Positions 59,780 to 64,000 of a stretch of DNA of 64,000 nucleotides are shown here, piece by piece. Positions within the stretch are counted from its first letter, which is position 1, and every line of letters begins with the position of its first letter. Origin of the DNA: Tilletiaria anomala UBC 951 (lineage: Eukaryota > Basidiomycota > Exobasidiomycetes > Georgefischeriales > Tilletiariaceae); NCBI RefSeq assembly GCF_000711695.1, contig NW_013547008.1:178169-242168 (forward strand). Direction: 5' to 3'. The position numbers and the translations under genes are program-made. The notes beneath the pieces were generated by a model. The model had not been told where the DNA came from and searched no databases. It saw only the letters and a program-made list of their open reading frames with translations.

Positions 59780-62118
59780 TCAAATCGCTCCCTGTGCAAC
59801 TACACCGCTGAGCATGGCCTCCTCTTCTGCTTCCTGAGCTGCCTGCAGGAGGTCTTCTTCGGTGAGAGTGGAGCCATCTATCCAGTGCTCGCTGCCATAA
59901 AATCCTAGTTCATCTTCCGAAGGGGACACCTCCTGTCGCGGGTCGGTCTTTGCCTTGGCGGTCCCTTGGCTGATTGGGTCTCGAGCAACAGTAATTGCTG
60001 GAGAACATTGGATCGAATCTGGAGGCACGGTGATCAGGCCCTTTTGCGTGATAACAAAGTGCGCTGGTTCATCGAGCTCGAGCCCTGAAGCACACCAAGA
60101 TGAGAAAGAGACCGCAGCTTGCCTGACGCACACCAGCTGACTATTGTTGGGGTGTTTTTGCCGGACAGTTTGTCCTGTTGAGGGCGTGAAGCAGCCTGCA
60201 GAGTCCGCAGCCGACAGTGAGAGTGGCAGCGCAATCCGCTGCCGCGTCTTGTTGAGGAGTACACGGGCATTCACGCAGCTAGTCCAGACAGGACCAAGTT
60301 GCGCAACTTTACCCGAGGCGACGTTGGAGTTTGCCTCAGCGGGAATGCTGAAAGTGTCCACTGCTCCACCGCCGCTACCGCCGGTGCTGGCGTAGTCCAG
60401 CTTACAGAGAGAAGTGATGAGCCCGCTAGAATGTGCCGCTTGTAGCTCAAAGTCTGGTGGTGCATGTAGGTCATCCGGCTCGACAAAGTTGCTCGGAGCG
60501 TCGCTGCTCAGATCCGATGCAGGATCCGCCAATAGGCTGAATGTGGTGGAGTCACGAAGTTTGTTGCATCGCTCCGAGAACAACCGCGTTGACTCTAAAG
60601 CGTCTGCTAGATGGTTGACAACAAGGACTGCCGATCCGAGGTGAGGTCGATGCTCGTCAAGCGAATCAACGCTGGATCCTGCAGCTACGTATTTGAGCTG
60701 CTCAGACAGATCACACAGCATCCTAGAGCGCTGCATCATGCCTTCGACGTTATTCCCGTGGACTTCATTGAGCACGGTCGCCAGGTTATCGATCACAATC
60801 AGGTCCAATGGCGCAGAATTTTGATTTGCATGGCGCGCACCGCGTGTTGAAGATAGAGAAAGAGTGTCTTGAAAGCTCGGCAGGGTGTGGTGTAGGATCC
60901 GATGAAGCGCTTCAAAGTTTGGGGCGTGCGCAATGTGAAGATTCTGTAGCATGCGCCGAATGTGCACGCAGCTTTCTGCACCCGACCTAGATGCAGGTGA
61001 AGCTTCTTCGGTGTCGGTCTGCATGCTCTTGTGAGACCGCTTGCGTCCACTACCTTTGAAGATGCCGCTTGATGTAGGTTGTGAGAAGGAGAGATGCTGC
61101 TCTTGCCGCGGATGACGCTCCTGGGTTCTTGAAGCGTACCGGGTCTGCACCATCTCGACCAGACGATTGACCACTTTATGTGCGGCTGCTTTTCCTCCCG
61201 TCAGGAGCAGTGCGACACCTCCAGCTGCCTCCCAATGCGGCGGCTCTGGAGAACGCCTATCCCCAAGTGGAGGTATGCGCTGCGGGTCGTCTGCGAAAAG
61301 ATCTATCGAGTCGAGAGCGTCCACCATCTTGATGCCCAAGAGCGTACTCATGATAGTTTGTATGATTAGCTGGGTCTTTCCAGATCCACTTTCACCCGCC
61401 AGATCAGTGATCGTGCCTCGCCGAAGGCCGCCATTGAGCATGGTGTCGAGGCTTTTGACACCTGTAGGTACGACACCCTCTGAGAAGAAGCGAGATCCTG
61501 ATGCCTCAGCACTTCGGCATCCGACTGCCTGTGCATTTTTCTTGCATGTTTGTCTGCCCGTGGTTGGTTCCGCGAGAAAGGCATCGGCTGAGGTTGAGGC
61601 GAGAGAGCATGTTGGATAAGCTCCAGGCGGCAAAGACGAATAATCAAAGAGGGTCAAAGACACTTCATCCTGGCCGGGAGTGGCGGCGACAATCTGTGAC
61701 AAAGACAGCGCAGGGCCTGTAGCTTTGAATTGAGTCCACCCGGTCACGAAATCGACCACGTTTCTCTCGCGAGACCGGTGAGCTTGTCGAACTTCTTGCC
61801 ATAGCGAAGGGGAGGATCTGGGGTGAACAGCGAGTTGGACGACATGCTGCATGCGCACCACATCGTTAGCAGTAATCATAATAGAGGATGTGACTGGGCT
61901 ATTATTGCCGCCTGCTCCTATTTGCTTTTCAACGTCGATCGGTGATGCGAGAAGCAGGTCGAGGGGGGTCAAAAGACCAGCTTATTTTGGGACGTGGAGT
62001 CAGCGAAAGCACCGGTTCCGTGAAATGGGGTCGCGCAGCGCTTACCTTTATGGCACAGGAGACTGTCCTCCGAGGCGAGTCCGGGTAAGCCTGGTGGGCC
62101 GCGGTCCATGGTGGACAT
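59780..62118 (-). CDS. Rad51 paralogue (Rec2/Rad57/XRCC3-like)
   Basis: Exons on the minus strand are 62118-62046 and 61980-59780, giving 757 residues. Such proteins assist Rad51 filament assembly in recombinational repair. The N-terminal helical domain (AGLLTPLDLLLASPIDVEKQ, completed by the splice) is followed by GVVPTGVKSLDTMLNGGLRRGTITDL and the Walker A motif GESGSGKT (220-227). The Walker B strand LDLIVIDNLATVLN begins at residue 416. The gap between A and B is widened by a charged insert of about 60 residues, and the part after Walker B is also much longer than in yeast Rad57. The overall size is close to Ustilago Rec2, making it the best comparison; Rad57 or XRCC3 remain possible. ATG at 62109 could replace that at 62118. 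It converges on uL16m, with 83 bases between stops. Confidence 0.85.
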
Positions 62119-64000
62119 GGGAAGCCCGAAGCTGGTGAAGCGACGTTTGGCTGAAATGCGACCATATGAGCATCAACAAATGCCACTGTGATCGCCGAAG
62201 AAGTCCAGTTTCCCAGCTTCTCTCCCTCACTTCTCCCCAATGCCTTCCAGCAGATCGTGAAGACTTCGAAGCTGTCTCTACACTACGAATAGTTGGCGGC
62301 TGTGGCCTGTGAGCGATGAGATTGAGATGAGAATCGAGTGGTGAAGCGTGGATCTGCGCCGTGCATTCGTATCAGTTGTGGGGTGTGCTTTGAGTCCCGC
62401 AACGCGACGCGTCGCGCCGAGTTTGGCAAACCATGAATTTAAATGGGCCGTTGGTCGTAGCTGAATGAATTAGGGTTGCTAACTCCACATCAAGACCCCG
62501 GCGTCCGGCGACCCATGTATCTGACTGATGTAGCACCAGCGCTAGCGCTAGGGCTACGTGCGTGGCCAACTCGGCACCCTTCTCCTATTCAACTCTGTCG
62601 AAGCTCTAGTTTCCATCCTCTGGAGGGCTTCATGCATCGTCCTTGGCTTCATCGCTTGGTCGTTCACGTTTTATCTCGTTCGCGAAGGAACCTTGCTTGC
62701 ATCGCTGCGAGCTCCGAGCCGCAGGGCAGGCTCGAATGCAAGTGCCGCGCTGTGGAATCAAAGAGAGTTCGTTTCAACTCTTCGAGAGATGAGACGACAC
62801 TCCATGACGTCGATCATCTGGAGCCCCTGGCCTAGCATCCAACGCTACTGGAGTAACATGTTCTTCTCACGTGGATAATCTACGCGATTCAATGTGATCT
62901 TCTGTATAAATAGGTCACCTGTGAACCAGCCCTGGCAATGCATGTGCTGACTATGCGCACGCGTTGCAAAGGCTTGCATGGCCATTCGCTCGGACGGAGA
63001 GTATTGCAGGTGATGGTCAGGGGGCAATTCGATACGTGTTCAGGTCCTGCGTCCTGCGTCCCTTGCTTTGAGTACATGGCTGTACTGAAGCTGTGCCAGT
63101 TCTTATCACCCGTTGCACGCCAGGGCATCATCTATATATATTCTACATCTACATACGGTCTACCGTGTACCCCCGCTAGCCAGGGCCTCGCAGTGAGCAG
63201 CCTCCAGCCTCGATGTACATCCACAGCTATCACATTTCGAGTTCCAAGGTCTGAGATAGTGCACACCGAGCTTGCGCATGTCTCTGTCCCCAGACTGCCA
63301 AGTGCGGCACCAGCAAACACAGTTAGCTTTTTGCCAGCCGCCGGCAAGTCGCGCCAAGCAGGGCAGCGGTTGAGCATGTAGCTGGGATGGTTGTGCCCGC
63401 GGTCAGCCTCCTCGTCAGGCCAGCGTGCCGGGGTACCACGCGCGAGCCACCTGGGTGAGCGACGTTGAGAAGAGGCCTCGCTCGGGGATGGTGCCCTTCA
63501 CACTCATGCGTGTCGGACGCGCCGATGTTGAGCCTTTTGATGAGGTCGCCACCGCCTCGCCTCGTGTCTGGAGCCGGTGGAGGAGCGCACTCGCCTATGT
63601 TCAGTCCCAGAGCTATGGCAGATAGGCGGCGCAGAGTGCAAGGGATTAGGTCTGGAGCCACCGAGCATGGAAGAGACGGCAGTGGACCGCAATTACAGAA
63701 GGCTGCACGTGGAGTTTCATAAAGGTGGAGACCCGGTGTGTGTCACTGGCGTGCAGGTTGATTCACTGCATAACACTAGATTTGTAGATATACACGTAGC
63801 GGGGGCTGTCACAGACGACCATGACGCCAGCGTTATGTAACGGAAGCTCAGTCTCCTATTTGAATCAACAATGATTAACGCTTTCTGCGGATCGCCGTGG
63901 ACTGATGGTGCGTGGCAAGAAACTCGAAAGCGGCGACTATTGAATACTGAGAACCAGACTCGCGAACGCGAAACAGTGCATTCGACTTGCGTGGGGGGGG
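62119..64000. other. Region without a convincing gene up to the window end
   Basis: About 1.9 kb downstream of the Rad51 paralogue start. It holds one candidate exon (below), a TATATATAT-like stretch near 63132-63141, and a terminal G-run (63993-64000). Several frames on both strands near 63130-63840 have irregular composition and no motif. A gene reaching in from beyond the window cannot be excluded. Confidence 0.35.
62552..62878 (+). CDS. Candidate 3' exon of a small membrane protein (doubtful)
   Basis: An open stretch of 108 codons ends in TAA at 62876-62878. It begins after a CTAG that could serve as a splice acceptor; there is no in-frame ATG near its start, so an upstream exon would be needed and none was found. 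The translation has one strongly hydrophobic segment (about 30 residues, including WRASCIVLGFIAWSFTFYL) followed by a basic region, plausible for a single-pass membrane protein. No family was recognised. Confidence 0.25.
   Translation, partial: GYVRGQLGTLLLFNSVEALVSILWRASCIVLGFIAWSFTFYLVREGTLLASLRAPSRRAGSNASAALWNQREFVSTLREMRRHSMTSIIWSPWPSIQRYWSNMFFSRG

Noticed and set aside
63130-63840. Several open frames of 60-110 codons on both strands near the window end
   Set aside because: No motifs, mutually overlapping and with uneven composition. I cannot support any as a gene.
63993-64000. Terminal G-run as a telomere or scaffold end
   Set aside because: Eight G residues without any repeated telomeric unit are not enough. 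The window may simply be cut here.

Overview
The window is nuclear DNA of a filamentous or dimorphic fungus, most likely a basidiomycete and plausibly Ustilaginomycotina. The genes are dense, on both strands, and broken by short GT-AG introns (mostly about 50-130 bases). Many proteins carry long Ala/Ser/Gln-rich inserts, and several families match fungal orthologues (Pso2, Mnd1, kinesin-3, Hook, Nbr1, mitochondrial ProRS). A large Rad51 paralogue of the size known for Ustilago Rec2 fits smut relatives. The phylum is inferred from protein style only. Exon coordinates were placed by eye from splice consensus, reading phase and family conservation. For every multi-exon gene reported, the phases add up to an open frame.

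Layout. Positions 1-12,400: 3' part of a UCS-domain myosin chaperone, NOP56, proteasome alpha-1, a 12-exon MND1, and an oversized pantothenate kinase. Positions 12,400-24,000: a 2 kb gene-free stretch, a 1,167-residue Ser-rich orphan, PSO2/SNM1 nuclease, and a mitochondrial SAM methyltransferase. Positions 24,000-43,300: kinesin-3, mitochondrial prolyl-tRNA synthetase, gamma-glutamyltransferase-like enzyme, ankyrin protein, Nbr1-type autophagy receptor, and eIF5B. Positions 43,300-49,100: a gene-free graveyard of decayed Ty1/copia sequence (integrase, reverse transcriptase, RNase H, plus a second copy of the RNase H tail). Positions 49,100-62,100: indoleamine 2,3-dioxygenase, the Rab GTPase Ypt1, a Hook dynein adaptor, the SNARE Sft1, mitochondrial ribosomal protein uL16m, and a Rad51 paralogue. 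Positions 62,100-64,000: no convincing gene, only one candidate exon.

Themes. Kinesin-3, Hook, Ypt1 and Sft1 all serve membrane transport. In Ustilago, kinesin-3 and Hok1 act together on early endosomes. MND1, the Rad51 paralogue and PSO2 serve recombination and repair. NOP56, eIF5B, uL16m and mitochondrial ProRS serve ribosome biogenesis and translation. These genes are interspersed rather than operon-like, so the grouping may be chance.

The most unusual structure I found is the MND1 gene: 675 coding bases split over 12 exons, five of them 11-23 bases long and one intron of the GC-AG class. Next are a PSO2 with a PCNA-binding box followed directly by a ubiquitin-interacting-motif-like helix, and a Nbr1 homologue with two ZZ fingers, an FW domain and a terminal LIR motif. 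No wholly new multi-gene system is evident.
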